A stretch of DNA of 64,000 bases from Methylosinus sp. H3A (GCF_015709455.1 NZ_JADNQW010000005.1:62001-126000); one strand, 5' to 3'; positions 45,671-54,857 are shown, counted from the stretch's first letter. A program made the numbers and translations. Notes: generated by a model not told the origin, from the sequence alone.

Positions 45671-46171
45671 TCAAAATATCGGCAGCATTCCCGCTGTGAA
45701 TGTCGTGTCGCCGACCTGATAGAGCCAGCGGCCTTTTGCTTCGCCGTCCGCGATGATCGCATGCGCCTCGGCGATATCGACGAGATCGGGAATGTCGACG
45801 CTCAGGAGCAATTTTCGCCCGATGGTCAGATCTATATGCATGCTCTCATAGAAGCAGCCCATCGTCTTCAGCAGCCTCCAGTCGCGGCAGGCCAATGCGT
45901 CTTCGTCATCGACGAGCAGCATATAGGTCGAGTGACCGCATCTTTCGGCGACGCTCGTAAAATCAAAAATGTGATCCTCGACCCTCGGGGCGGCGCATAC
46001 GACATCCAAGAACGACAAGCCGGTCACGAGGAACGGGGAATTCAGAATTGTAAATCTCGTCCAATTGCTTCCTTCGACATGCTCGGCCCAGAGCGTTTCG
46101 GTCGCATGGCCGTGCCAGTCCTCTTGGTCGAGGCGAAACAAGATTTTCAGCTTGTTTTCCAGCATGGCCAT
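45671..46171 (-). CDS. DUF4265-family protein, tandem copy 1
   Basis: The protein of about 166 residues resembles its downstream neighbour: KLKILFRLDQEDWHGHATETLW aligns with the neighbour's start, SVAERCGHSTYMLLVDD with its GGHSTYR segment, and EAKGRWLYQVGDTTF with its EGAWLFEEG. The two are clear paralogues but diverged, so the duplication is not recent. AGGGA lies eight bases before the ATG at 46171; earlier TTG and later ATG starts are possible. No export signal. Function unknown. Confidence 0.72.
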   Translation of the reverse strand: MAMLENKLKILFRLDQEDWHGHATETLWAEHVEGSNWTRFTILNSPFLVTGLSFLDVVCAAPRVEDHIFDFTSVAERCGHSTYMLLVDDEDALACRDWRLLKTMGCFYESMHIDLTIGRKLLLSVDIPDLVDIAEAHAIIADGEAKGRWLYQVGDTTFTAGMLPIF

Positions 46172-46359
46172 TCCCAAATTTCCCTGATGCTAGGACCAGG
46201 GGATACGTAGACGAGCGTGCGCGTCCACGTCAATTCATCGCCGGGCGAGACCGTCGCCGCGCCGCATCGACTCGGCCATGGCGCGCCCTATGTGACCGGC
46301 GTCGTCGCGGCCGGTCCGGCCGTAACGGTCAAGGTCCAGGCCACGCGAAGGAGAATCAC

Positions 46360-46701
46360 ATGGGTCTGTTGGATGGAATCATCGGCGGCGCGATCGGCGT
46401 CGAGCTCGCCACGCTCATCAACGGCTATATCGAGAAGCGCGGCGGCTTGCAGAATGTGATCCAGGACTTCGAGAAGAGCGGCTATGGCGAGAAGGTCAAG
46501 TCCTGGGTCGGCACCGGCCCCAATCTGCCCATCTCCGCCGAGCAGGTGCAGCAGACGCTGGGCTCCGAGCGGGTAAAGGAGCTCGGCAGCAAATTCGGGA
46601 TTCCGATGGACAAGGTCTCGGCCGCTCTGGCGGAATATCTGCCCAAGGTCGTCGACAAGGCGACGCCCGAAGGCAAGCTTCCGCCTCAGCAGCAGCACTG
46701 A
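46360..46701 (+). CDS. YidB-like DUF937-family protein
   Basis: The 113-residue protein begins MGLLDGIIGGAIGVELATLINGYIEKRGGLQNVIQDFEKSGYGEKVKSWVGTGPNLPISAEQVQQTLG, the DUF937/YidB signature, and ends VDKATPEGKLPPQ, also typical. GGAG precedes the ATG by eight bases. Members are small, widely conserved cytosolic proteins without an established role. It stands alone, 182 bases from the DUF4265 pair and convergent with the coiled-coil membrane protein gene. Confidence 0.9.
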   Translation: MGLLDGIIGGAIGVELATLINGYIEKRGGLQNVIQDFEKSGYGEKVKSWVGTGPNLPISAEQVQQTLGSERVKELGSKFGIPMDKVSAALAEYLPKVVDKATPEGKLPPQQQH

Positions 46702-46734
46702 GGATGACGCCGAGCGGAGCCGAACGAGCTCCGC

Positions 46735-47889
46735 TCAGGCGCGCTTCGATTGGGCGGCCTCGCCGGGATCGGCGGTGGTCGCGGCGGCGATCTCCGCCAT
46801 GCGGGCGCCGAGATCGACGATCGCCTGCCGCAGAACCAGAACCTCGCGGTCGCCTGTCGTCGCCTCGGCGGGCGCCGCAGCGGCGCCCGCCGCGCCGGCC
46901 GAGAGCGTCTCGCGCATATGCGCGTGCTCCTTGCGCAGCGCGTCCATCGCGCCCTGCAGCAGCGCATTGTCGGAGCGCGCGGCCTCCAGCCGATCGGCGT
47001 GGTCGCGCTCCTCCGCGCGGGCGACGCGCAGAGCCGATTCGAGATGCTCGATCTCGGCCGCCGAGCTGCGCTCCAGCGCCGCCAGCCTCACGCGCGTCTC
47101 GTCCAGATCCTTCTTCAGATCGGCCTTCTCCAGCACCGCCGCATCGAGCTCGCGCGTCGTGCGCGCCAGCACGCCGTCGACGGCGGAAAGGCGCTCCGCC
47201 ACCGCCGAGACGGAGGCGAACTCCGTCTGCAATGCGTCGAGCCGCTGGCGCAGCTCGGCGTTCTGCACATGAAAGCTGGCGATGCTCGACTCGTGCGTCG
47301 CGACCTGCGCGCGGCTCTCGTCGCTGATGCGCGCGAGCTGCTCCTTGTCCATTTCGATATTGCGCAGATTGTAGATCAGCGTCTCCACTCGGTCGGTCAT
47401 GTCGTGCAGCGCCGTTTCCGTCGATTGCAGCAACGCCGTCCGCTCGTCGAGAAAGCCGCTCGTCTCGGTGAATTTGCGCTCGAATTCGTCGCCGCGAGCG
47501 AGCGCCGCGGTGAGCTCGCCGTCGAGCTGGGCGACGCGGGCGGCGTTGCGGCCGATCTCGACCATATCCTGCGCCTTGGTCGAGCGGACCACCGCCATCT
47601 GCTGCTCGAGCCGGCGATAGCGCACGGCGAATTCGCCACGCAGCAGATCGCGCTCCGCGACCATTTTCTCGATCGAGAGCGGCGTCAGCATATTGAGCCG
47701 GCGCAACGACAGACGCATGGCGCGCCGCCAAAAGGCGGGCAGGAACATCAGAGTGAAGAGCCCGGCCGCGAGGAACCCGAGCGCGAAAAACATCGCTTGT
47801 TCGATCAAGGCGCGGCGTTCCTTCGCTCTGGCGCTCGGGCGTTCTGAATTTCCCTCGGGGGGCCGAATGTCGCGCTGCGACAATGCCAC
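46735..47889 (-). CDS. Membrane-anchored coiled-coil protein of unknown function
   Basis: The 384-residue protein has one or two N-terminal membrane segments (ALIEQAMFFALGFLAAGLFTLMFLPAFWRRAM, residues about 27-60). About 270 residues with strong heptad character follow, rich in Glu, Arg, Leu and Ala, for example LDERTALLQSTETALHDMTDRVETLIYNLRNIEMDKEQLARI. The tail is Ala-rich. The segment LNMLTPLSIEKMVAERDLLRGEFAVRYRRLEQQM after the membrane anchor recurs in hypothetical proteins of this order as far as I recall. The start is GTG without an obvious ribosome site. A role in envelope organisation is conceivable but unsupported. Confidence 0.75.
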   Translation of the reverse strand: MALSQRDIRPPEGNSERPSARAKERRALIEQAMFFALGFLAAGLFTLMFLPAFWRRAMRLSLRRLNMLTPLSIEKMVAERDLLRGEFAVRYRRLEQQMAVVRSTKAQDMVEIGRNAARVAQLDGELTAALARGDEFERKFTETSGFLDERTALLQSTETALHDMTDRVETLIYNLRNIEMDKEQLARISDESRAQVATHESSIASFHVQNAELRQRLDALQTEFASVSAVAERLSAVDGVLARTTRELDAAVLEKADLKKDLDETRVRLAALERSSAAEIEHLESALRVARAEERDHADRLEAARSDNALLQGAMDALRKEHAHMRETLSAGAAGAAAAPAEATTGDREVLVLRQAIVDLGARMAEIAAATTADPGEAAQSKRA

Positions 47890-47968
47890 GTCGCCGGCCT
47901 GAAATCAAAGCGCTCCGCCGCGCCGAGGCTTAAGCGTTTTCCCGCAGGGGCGCTTTCGCTCGGAGCGC

Positions 47969-49798
47969 TCAGCTTCGGCCGAATAATTTTTCTATGTCGC
48001 CGAGCTTCAGCTCCACATAGGTGGGGCGGCCGTGATTGCACTGGCCGGCGCCCGGCGTGCGCTCCATCTCGCGCAGCAGCGCGTTCATCTCCTCGGCGGT
48101 CAGCCGGCGGCCGGCGCGCACCGAATGATGACAGGCGACGCGCGCCAGCAGCGCGTCGAGCCGGCGCGTCAGCCCGCGGGAGTCGCCCTCCTCGGCGAGG
48201 AGATCGGCGACATCCTCGATGAGCCGGCCGACGTCTATGTCGCCGAGCGCCGCGGGCGTCTCGCGGACGAGCGCGGCGCCCGGGCCGAAAGGCTCGAACG
48301 AGAGGCCGAGCGCGGCAAGCTCCGCCTCCGCCGACAGCAGCGCGTCGAGCCGCGTGGCGTCGAGCTCCACGACCCGCGGAACCAGCAGCAGCTGGCGGGC
48401 GACGCCCTCCGCCTCCCGCTGCGCCTTGAGCTTCTCATAGACGAGGCGCTCATGGGCGGCGTGCTGATCGACGATGACGAGGCCGTCCCGCGTCTGCGCG
48501 ACGATATAGGTCTCATGGAGCTGCGCCCGCGCGGCGCCGAGCGGCGTCTCGACGGCCGCGGCCGGGAGCGGCGCGACGGCGGGCCGGCTATCGGCAGAGG
48601 GCGGCCCGACGTCGAAACGCGCCTGCGGCGCCTCCGCAAAACCGGCCGGGGCGCTCGGCGAGCTCCGCAGATTCCAATCGAGCGGCCAGCTCCGCGGCGG
48701 CGCGCCGAAAGACGAAAAAGCGCCCCCGCTCCCCGTCGCCGCCCGCGCGCGCGCGGCCAGCACATCCAGCGCGGCGCGGGTCGGCGTGTCGGCGCTGCGA
48801 TGGAGCGCGGCGGCCAGCGCCTCTTTGAGCGCCCCCACCACCAGCCCCCGCGCACGGCCGGGATCGGAAAAGCGCACCTCGGCCTTGGCCGGATGCACAT
48901 TCACATCCACGACGCGCGGATCGCATTCGAGAAACAGCGCCAGCGCCGGGTGGCGGTCGTGGGAGAGAAAATCGAGATAGGCGGCCCGAATGGCCCCCGA
49001 GAACAGCCTGTCGCGCACCGGGCGGCCGTTCACATAGACATATTGCATCAGCGCATTGGCGCGATGGAAGGTCGGCAGGCCGGCGAGCCCCTCGAGCGAA
49101 AACCCCTCCCGCTCGGCCCGCAGCGCGATGGAATTGGCCGCAAAATCCGCCCCCAGCGCCTGGGCGACGCGCCGCGCCCGCCCCTCCTCCCCGGCGCCGC
49201 AGGCGGGATAGTCGAAGCCCGCGCCGATATCGGCCGCAAAGGAGAAGCGCACGGCAGGATTGGCCATGGCGAGCCGCTTGACGACATCGGCGACGGCGGC
49301 CGTCTCGGCGCGCTCGGATTTCAAGAATTTGAGCCGCGCCGGCGTGGCGGCGAAGAGATCGCGCGCCTCGACCCGCGCTCCTCTCGGCCAATTGCTGGCC
49401 TTCAGCCCGCGTTTCTCTCCGGCCTCGACCCTGATCTGCGCGCCGACCTCCGCGCCCAGGACGCGCGCGTCGATCGTCAGATCGGCGACGGCGGCGATGG
49501 AGGGCAGCGCCTCGCCGCGAAAGCCGAGCGTCGCTATGGCGGTGAGATCGCCATCCGGGATTTTCGAGGTGGCGTGGCGCTCGACGGCGAGCTCCAAATC
49601 CTCGGCGCTCATGCCGCACCCATCGTCGATGACGCGGATGAGCCGCCGCCCGCCCGCCTCTATCGCCACATCGATGCGCAAGGCGCCGGCGTCGAGCGCA
49701 TTTTCGACGAGTTCCTTCACGGCGGAAGCCGGCCGCTCGATCACCTCGCCGGCGGCGATGCGATCGACGAGAATGGGATCGAGACGGCGAACGCGCAT
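47969..49798 (-). CDS. mutL: DNA mismatch repair protein MutL
   Basis: The 609-residue protein begins MRVRRLDPILVDRIAAGEVIERPASAVKELVENALDAGA, the GHKL ATPase start, with GFRGEALPSIAAVADLTI near residue 95. After a Pro/Ala-rich linker (residues about 330-420), the C-terminal domain has DQHAAHERLVYEKL, fitting the DQHA-x2-E-x4-E metal motif of endonuclease-type MutL, and CHHSVRAGRRL near the end. It therefore probably nicks DNA itself, as expected where MutH is absent. The ATG at 49798 fits the family; the upstream frame is Pro/Ser-rich and rejected. Confidence 0.95.
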   Translation of the reverse strand: MRVRRLDPILVDRIAAGEVIERPASAVKELVENALDAGALRIDVAIEAGGRRLIRVIDDGCGMSAEDLELAVERHATSKIPDGDLTAIATLGFRGEALPSIAAVADLTIDARVLGAEVGAQIRVEAGEKRGLKASNWPRGARVEARDLFAATPARLKFLKSERAETAAVADVVKRLAMANPAVRFSFAADIGAGFDYPACGAGEEGRARRVAQALGADFAANSIALRAEREGFSLEGLAGLPTFHRANALMQYVYVNGRPVRDRLFSGAIRAAYLDFLSHDRHPALALFLECDPRVVDVNVHPAKAEVRFSDPGRARGLVVGALKEALAAALHRSADTPTRAALDVLAARARAATGSGGAFSSFGAPPRSWPLDWNLRSSPSAPAGFAEAPQARFDVGPPSADSRPAVAPLPAAAVETPLGAARAQLHETYIVAQTRDGLVIVDQHAAHERLVYEKLKAQREAEGVARQLLLVPRVVELDATRLDALLSAEAELAALGLSFEPFGPGAALVRETPAALGDIDVGRLIEDVADLLAEEGDSRGLTRRLDALLARVACHHSVRAGRRLTAEEMNALLREMERTPGAGQCNHGRPTYVELKLGDIEKLFGRS

Positions 49799-49975
49799 GA
49801 AGGGAGCCGGCGGGTGGATGGAGCGCGGCAATCTATAGGAGGGAGGCGATTCGGTGAAATGGGCGGGGGCGGGCGGTCGCGGACTGGATTGAAATGCGCG
49901 ATACGCCATTCCTTCGCCTTCCGGAACGGCTAGGTCGCGCCATAAGCCGACCTTCCGCACCAAGAGGATGAACTA

Positions 49976-50807
49976 GGCTCAGGACCTATTAATTTGGAGT
50001 GAGGCGTGATTCAAGGTCTCCGAAATGGAGGCTTTGATGGGTGATTTGTTTTTGCTGAGCGAAGCGGAGATGGCGCGAATTTCCCCTCACTTTCCCTTGG
50101 CGCACGGCGTGCCGCGGGTGGACGACCGCCGCGTGGTCAGCGGGATCGTCTACGTCATCAAGAATGGCCTGCAATGGAAGGACGCCCCGAAGGAGTATGG
50201 GCCGCCCAAGACGCTCTACAATCGCTTCATCCGTTGGAGCCGGCTCGGCGTCTTCGATCGTATCTTCGCCGCGCTCGCGGGAGAAGGGCCGAAGCCGGAG
50301 CGGATCATGATCGACTCCACTCATCTGAAAGCGCATCGGACGGCGGCGAGCCTCCTAAAAAAGGGGCTCTTTCCCGCTGTATCGGCCGCACGAAAGGCGG
50401 GCTGAACTCCAAGCTCCACGTCGTTTGCGACGGCGCCGGCAAGCCGCTTGTCATGATGCTGACCGAAGGGCAGATGAGCGATCACAAAGGCGCGAGGCCG
50501 ATGCTCGACGCGCTGCCGCCGTCCTCGGCCCTGATCGCAGATCGCGGCTACGACAGCGACTGGTTTCGGCGAGCGCTCGCGGAACGCGGGACCGAGCCCT
50601 GCATTCCGCCGACAAAGAGCCGTAAGAAGCCTCTCGATTACGACAAGGCGCTCTACCGGCAACGTCATAAGATCGAGAACCTCTTCGCCAAGCTCAAAGA
50701 CTGGCGGCGCATCGCCACCCGTTACGATCGATGCGCGCACGCCTTCTTCTCCGCCATATGCATCGCCGCCGCTGTCGCCTTCTATCTCAATCAATGAGTC
50801 CTGAGCC
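49976..50807 (+). mobile_element. Intact IS5-family (IS427-type) insertion sequence, 832 bp
   Basis: The left end GGCTCAGGACCTATT and the right end, read inward, GGCTCAGGACTCATT are imperfect inverted repeats. Both ends are flanked by TA (49974-49975 and 50808-50809), the target duplication usual for this group. The single transposase is made by frameshifting. Because the ends, target duplication and coding region are all intact, insertion was probably recent and the element may be active. Confidence 0.88.
50037..50797 (+). CDS. IS5-family transposase made by -1 frameshifting
   Basis: The first frame starts at MGDLFLLSEAEMARI, with GGAGG five bases upstream, and ends at 50405. The second frame, offset by -1, runs to 50797. 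They overlap at A-AAA-AAG (50357-50363), a classic slippery heptamer, so a fused product of about 253 residues is expected. The fused protein carries the DUF4096 domain, then the DDE residues: Asp in IMIDSTHLKAHR, Asp in LIADRGYDSDWF and Glu in RHKIENLFAKLKDWRRIATRYDR. The protein should cut and insert this element. Confidence 0.85.
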
Positions 50808-50876
50808 TAAAGCTCGACGATCCGAGCTTCATCGCCCCGATCTTCGCCAATCTGTTCGACGACGAGACCGGCGACG

Positions 50877-50975
50877 GATACAGAGTTCACGCGCATCGCG
50901 ATGCGAGCCGACAAGACAGATCAGAGCTTCTCCGCCATGATCTATCTCGCCGCCGCCGTGATAAGCTCACGGTGA
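50877..50975 (+). pseudogene. C-terminal remnant of a second IS5-type transposase
   Basis: The frame reads DTEFTRIAMRADKTDQSFSAMIYLAAAVISSR and stops at 50973-50975. This matches the end of many IS5-family transposases (the pattern R-R-I-A-T-R-Y-D-K-T...A-M-I-x-L-A-A-A-V-I). No other part remains, and it is out of register with the intact element next to it, so it is the scar of an older insertion. Confidence 0.5.
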
Positions 50976-51041
50976 ATCTCAACAGGCCCTAGACTGCATG
51001 GACGAATTCGCAATCCCGACGCGTGATTGAAGATCGTCCGA

Positions 51042-51602
51042 CTATTCGAAATCTCGCCTGTCGAGAGCGAGTTGGGGAAAAGGGGTTAGAGGCCCTATCG
51101 GCAAAGCGCAATCCGAAAGAGTCATGCCCATCGACAGGACGTCACGCCACGCCCCGAATTTGAAGCCGACCTCTCGATAGATGCCGATTTCTCTCATGCC
51201 CAATGCGCGATGGAGTCCGACGCTGGCGTCGTTCGGCAACGTTATCATCGCGAACAGGCTGTGGACGCCTTGCCGCCTCAGAATTCCGAAGAGCGTTTGA
51301 TAGAGATGTCTTCCGATGTGCTTACGATGGTAATCCGGATGCAAATAAACGGTCACCTCGACAGCCCAGTCATACGCAGCTCGGCCGCTGTAACGACCGG
51401 CATAGGCGTAACCTGCGATCCTCCCACCGTCCTCGGCGACGAGCCACGGGTAGACGGCCATACAAGCCGTCATCCGTCGAGACATTTCCTCCGCGTCGGG
51501 AGGCGTGATCTCGAAGGAGATCGCTGTTTCGCTCACAAAAGGAGCATAGACGGCTGCGATGGTGGCGGCGTCCTCAGGACGTGCGGGTCGAATCGTCGGC
51601 AT
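51042..51602 (-). CDS. GNAT N-acetyltransferase, phosphinothricin-acetyltransferase-like
   Basis: The 186-residue enzyme should transfer acetyl from acetyl-CoA to an amine. It begins MPTIRPARPEDAATIAAVYAPFVSETAISFEITPPDAEEM, the pattern of the Pat/bar group, with the acetyl-CoA loop HPDYHRKHIGRHLYQ near residue 92 (usual R/Q-x-x-G-x-G/A, here HRKHIG) and LHRALGMREIGIYREVGFKFGAWRDV near residue 135. The likely substrate is a small amino acid or analogue; resistance to phosphinothricin is not implied. It is divergent from an HTH-cupin regulator across only 50 bases. Confidence 0.88.
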   Translation of the reverse strand: MPTIRPARPEDAATIAAVYAPFVSETAISFEITPPDAEEMSRRMTACMAVYPWLVAEDGGRIAGYAYAGRYSGRAAYDWAVEVTVYLHPDYHRKHIGRHLYQTLFGILRRQGVHSLFAMITLPNDASVGLHRALGMREIGIYREVGFKFGAWRDVLSMGMTLSDCALPIGPLTPFPQLALDRRDFE

Positions 51603-51652
51603 TTGGAAAAGCCTCGGCTTGATCGGGAAGGCGATCCGATATATGAGACGAT

Positions 51653-52222
51653 ATGTCTATTATAATAGATAGCATCGATCAAGCCCTCGCAGAGCGTATC
51701 CGGAGCGAACGCCAAACGCGCCGCTGGTCGCTGGCAGAGCTGGCAACCCGCTCTGGCGTCTCCAAGGCAATGCTGAGCAAGATCGAACGCGTCGAGGCCA
51801 GCCCGACGGCAAATACTCTCGCGAGGATCGCCACGGCGTTCGGTCTGACGCTCGCCGAACTTCTGAGTTTCGAGGGAGCGTCGTCCCCTACCCGATTGAT
51901 GCGGGCGGACGCCCAGCCAATTTGGCGGGATCCAGAAACAAATTACGTGCGACGGCAAATTTTTGCCGATCCTCGGGTGCCTTTCGAGATGGTCGAAATC
52001 ATGTTGACTGCCGGCAAAAGCGTGGCGTTCCCAGCGAGCACTTACATCGACCGTCAGCATGTCGTCTGGATGCTGTCGGGTGAATTGAATCTGAGGGAAG
52101 GCGACGAAGAGCATTTCCTGTCCACCGGCGACCGCCTTCAATTCCGCGAGCCGAGGGATGTGACCTATCGAAACGCTACTCTAAAGCCGTGTCGTTATCT
52201 CGTGACGATCCTGCTGAGATAG
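51653..52222 (+). CDS. XRE-family regulator with C-terminal cupin domain
   Basis: The 189-residue protein has an N-terminal HTH (TRRWSLAELATRSGVSKAMLSKIERVEASPTANTLARIATAFGLTLAELL, residues about 22-72) and a C-terminal cupin beta-barrel (STYIDRQHVVWMLSGELNLREGDEEHFLSTGDRLQFREP, residues about 125-165) that probably senses a small ligand. It faces the GNAT gene, a common regulator/target arrangement. The 14-bp palindrome TCTATTATAATAGA overlaps its first codons (51656-51669), so self-binding there is possible; alternatively translation starts later. Confidence 0.88.
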   Translation: MSIIIDSIDQALAERIRSERQTRRWSLAELATRSGVSKAMLSKIERVEASPTANTLARIATAFGLTLAELLSFEGASSPTRLMRADAQPIWRDPETNYVRRQIFADPRVPFEMVEIMLTAGKSVAFPASTYIDRQHVVWMLSGELNLREGDEEHFLSTGDRLQFREPRDVTYRNATLKPCRYLVTILLR

Positions 52223-52386
52223 GCCTCGACGCGCGCACATTCCTGCCCGGCGAACAAGTATTTTTTCGCTGCACTACGACGGGCTGCTACGAGAGCCGAA
52301 CCCTAGTTGATTCCACTGTTTTCTTGCCTTTTCTAATCATCCCTGCGGCCGTTCGCCTTCGCGCAATCGTCTGAAGCGGGGGCGGA

Positions 52387-53373
52387 TTGGCGGCTTCTCT
52401 TCTCCATTCGCAGGCCCACGCGCGCGGCGCGCGCATGCTGCGCACCGCGCTCGGACCGGCCGTAGCGAGCTTTCTCGAAGACCCCTCCGTCGTCGAGGTG
52501 ATGCTCAATCCAGATGGAATGCTCTGGATCGACAGATTGTCGAGCGGTCTCGAGGATAGCGGTCAAAGAATGTCGGCGGCCGACGGCGAGCGCATCGTTC
52601 GGCTCGTTGCCCATCATGTCGGCGCCGAGGTGCATCCCGGATCGCCGCGCGTCTCGGCGGAACTGCCCGAGACGGGGGAGAGATTCGAAGGACTTCTCCC
52701 GCCCGTCGTCGCGGCGCCCGCCTTCGCAATCCGAAAGCCTGCCGTCGCCGTGTTCACGCTCGACGACTACGCGCGCGCGGGCGTGATGACAGTCGGTCAC
52801 GCCGACGCTCTGCGCAAGGCCGTCTCAGATCAGAAGAACATACTCGTCGTCGGCGGCACATCGACCGGCAAGACGACGCTCGCCAATGCGTTGCTCGCCG
52901 AGATCGCGCATACGGCCGATCGCGTCGTGCTGATCGAGGATACGCGCGAGCTGCAATGCCACGCGCCGAATCTGGTGGCTCTTCGCACCAAGGACGGCGT
53001 CGTCTCCCTTTCCGATCTCGTGCGCTCGTCGCTTCGACTTCGGCCCGACCGCATTCCGATCGGCGAGGTTCGCGGCGCGGAAGCCCTCGACCTGTTGAAG
53101 GCCTGGGGCACAGGACATCCTGGCGGAATCGCCACCATTCACGCCGGCACGGCGCTCGGGGCGCTACGCCGTCTCGAGCAGCTCATTCAGGAAGCCGTGA
53201 TCGCCGTGCCGCGCGCGCTGATCGCCGAGACCATCGATGTCATCGCCGTTCTGCAGGGCCGCGGCGGCGAGCGGCGCCTCGCCGAACTCGCGACCGTCGA
53301 CGGCCTCGATCCATCCACCGGCGATTACCGAGTCCTTTCGATCGCTGCACATGTCGCAGGAGACCAATCATGA
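52387..53373 (+). CDS. trbB: Conjugal-transfer ATPase TrbB (type IV secretion, VirB11-like)
   Basis: The 328-residue traffic ATPase has Walker [16 protein letters not shown] near residue 156, the Asp box [16 protein letters not shown], Walker B-like segment [32 protein letters not shown] near residue 220, and the final ATHA-type helix. Full length matches TrbB of Ti-type conjugation systems, where it energises mating-pair formation. I kept the TTG at 52387 with GGGGGCGGA upstream; an ATG at 52435 is an alternative. Only trbB and the start of trbC remain of the usual trbBCDEJLFGHI cluster, so it is probably an inactive remnant despite being intact. Confidence 0.9.
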   Translation: MAASLLHSQAHARGARMLRTALGPAVASFLEDPSVVEVMLNPDGMLWIDRLSSGLEDSGQRMSAADGERIVRLVAHHVGAEVHPGSPRVSAELPETGERFEGLLPPVVAAPAFAIRKPAVAVFTLDDYARAGVMTVGHADALRKAVSDQKNILVVGGTSTGKTTLANALLAEIAHTADRVVLIEDTRELQCHAPNLVALRTKDGVVSLSDLVRSSLRLRPDRIPIGEVRGAEALDLLKAWGTGHPGGIATIHAGTALGALRRLEQLIQEAVIAVPRALIAETIDVIAVLQGRGGERRLAELATVDGLDPSTGDYRVLSIAAHVAGDQS

Positions 53374-53903
53374 TGCCCTTTACTCCAAATAGCCGATTTG
53401 GCCGACGCATTACCATCCTCGCCGCCATCGTCGGCTGCGCGGTGATGTCTTCATCTTCGGCTCACGCCTCCGGCTCTTCCATGCCGTGGGAAACTCCGCT
53501 CAACCAAATTCTCGAATCTATCCAGGGCCCGGTCGCCAAGATCATCTCCGTCATCATCATCACGGTGACCGGCCTCACGCTCGCCTTCGGCGATACGTCC
53601 GGAGCGCTGCTCGCGGCGTTCGACGCGCAGCAAAAGCGATGGGACGACGCGGCGGCCGCGCTCGGCTTCGACGCCGTCGACGCCGAACTCCGAGCCGCTC
53701 TCGGCAAGGAGCGCGATTTTGTGGCGTCGGTCCCGAAGACGAAAGCCGCCAACCTGCCGGGCGTCGCGGCCAAGCTCGCCATCCTCATTCAGCTCGGCGA
53801 GCCGAGCCCGACAGATGCGGAATTTCCCTGGCCGGAACTGCGCTCGGCGCTCGCAGATGTCGCGCGGCTGGCGTCGCCGGAAGCGGCGGTCTCGCCGATG
53901 TGA
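53370..53903 (+). pseudogene. TrbC remnant fused in frame to an unrelated C-terminal segment
   Basis: The 177-residue frame begins within the trbB stop (ATGATG). Residues 1-70 look like TrbC/VirB2: a signal ending AHASGSSMPWETPLNQILESIQGPV, then the first membrane segment KIISVIIITVTGLTLAFGDTSG. TrbC should continue with a second membrane segment; instead, after GDTSG, the sequence becomes soluble and charged (LLAAFDAQQKRWDDAAAALGFDAVDAELRAAL...EPSPTDAEFPWPELRSALADVARL). The second part has clear codon order, so it is probably the end of another gene joined by a deletion. I do not recognise that family. Pilin function is lost. Confidence 0.65.
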
Positions 53904-53936
53904 TCCTCGTGCTCGGGTCCGTGGTCGCTCGGCTGG

Positions 53937-54290
53937 CTACGGGCCCGGCTTCTTTCGAGTTGCCCGCCTTTGCGCCTGCCCCTCACTTTTCCGAGAGGGC
54001 TTTGCGCCTTTCTTGGCCTGCGCCTTCGTGCTCGCGCTTTCAGTCGATGTCGCGGATGACGATTTCACCTCCGCGCTTTCGCTCGCAGGCCTCAAAAGCT
54101 CGAGCGCCGGGATTCCGAGAGCGTCGGCGAGGCGGCCGACGACATCGACCGTCGCCGAATAGACGCATCGTTCGATCGAGCTGATATAGGTGCGGTCCAG
54201 CTCGGCTCGATGGCCGAGCTCCTCCTGCGACAGGCGTTGCGCCCGTCGATATTTCCTCAGATTGCGCGCCAGCGTCTCTCGCATTTCCAT
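53937..54290 (-). CDS. XRE-family HTH regulator with a basic tail
   Basis: The 117-residue protein starts MEMRETLARNLRKYRRAQRLSQEELGHRAELDRTYISSIERCVYSATVDVVGRLADALGIPALELL, a complete XRE helix-turn-helix domain. About 45 residues follow that are rich in Ser, Lys and Arg (KAQAKKGAKPSRKSEGQAQRR), likely disordered and DNA-contacting. The ATG at 54290 is chosen over a much longer upstream frame. It converges on the trbC chimera with a gap of 33 bases. Targets unknown; it may be left over from the mobile element that carried the trb genes. Confidence 0.82.
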   Translation of the reverse strand: MEMRETLARNLRKYRRAQRLSQEELGHRAELDRTYISSIERCVYSATVDVVGRLADALGIPALELLRPASESAEVKSSSATSTESASTKAQAKKGAKPSRKSEGQAQRRATRKKPGP

Positions 54291-54419
54291 GACGAGAACC
54301 AGCCAGCTTGAAGAGTATTTATCTACGGAGTATACTCTACAAATGGCAGCCTCCGGCTCGAGGAAGGGAAGCGCCGGCGCGGCAGAGGGGGCGAGTCCGT
54401 AACGACCGAGAGTCCGAAT

Positions 54420-54719
54420 ATGCGTGAGAAGCATCTGGGTCACGCCGTCTCTTTGGCGCCGATTTTGTTGAGCACGCGCGAGCAGTTCGCTCGCGCGCTG
54501 CGTGACGCTGCGATGGCGAGCATCAGAGCGAGATCGAGAGGCGCAGGTTGCGACCTGCCGATCATCTCCCGCTACTTCCTCGAATCGCACGTCGACGACG
54601 CTCTCTATCTGATCGGCAGAGACGGGCTCGACGCGCTCGAGAGCAATGTCCGCTTCGCGGTCGACGAAATGATACGAGAGGCGTTGGAGAACGTGAGAAT
54701 GCGGCGGACGGATAATTAG
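54420..54719 (+). CDS. Small hypothetical protein
   Basis: A 99-residue frame (MREKHLGHAVSLAPILLSTREQFARAL...SRYFLESHVDDALYLIGRDGLDALESNVRFAVDEMIREALENVR). It is mostly helical in composition, has no export signal or membrane segment, and its codon use resembles its neighbours. CGAGAG lies eight bases before the ATG. I recognise no family. It lies in the accessory region between trb remnants and the orphan antitoxin. Confidence 0.5.
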   Translation: MREKHLGHAVSLAPILLSTREQFARALRDAAMASIRARSRGAGCDLPIISRYFLESHVDDALYLIGRDGLDALESNVRFAVDEMIREALENVRMRRTDN

Positions 54720-54857
54720 TCGATCGCGGTCTCGGTGCGCCGGCTACGGCGGCGCATTGCGCCTGCGCCATCACCTTCACATCGGAGCCGACATTTCCCG
54801 ACCAGCAGCGCGATTGACGTTGATCAATTTCAAAAGTTCGTTTTGGGAGAATCTGTC

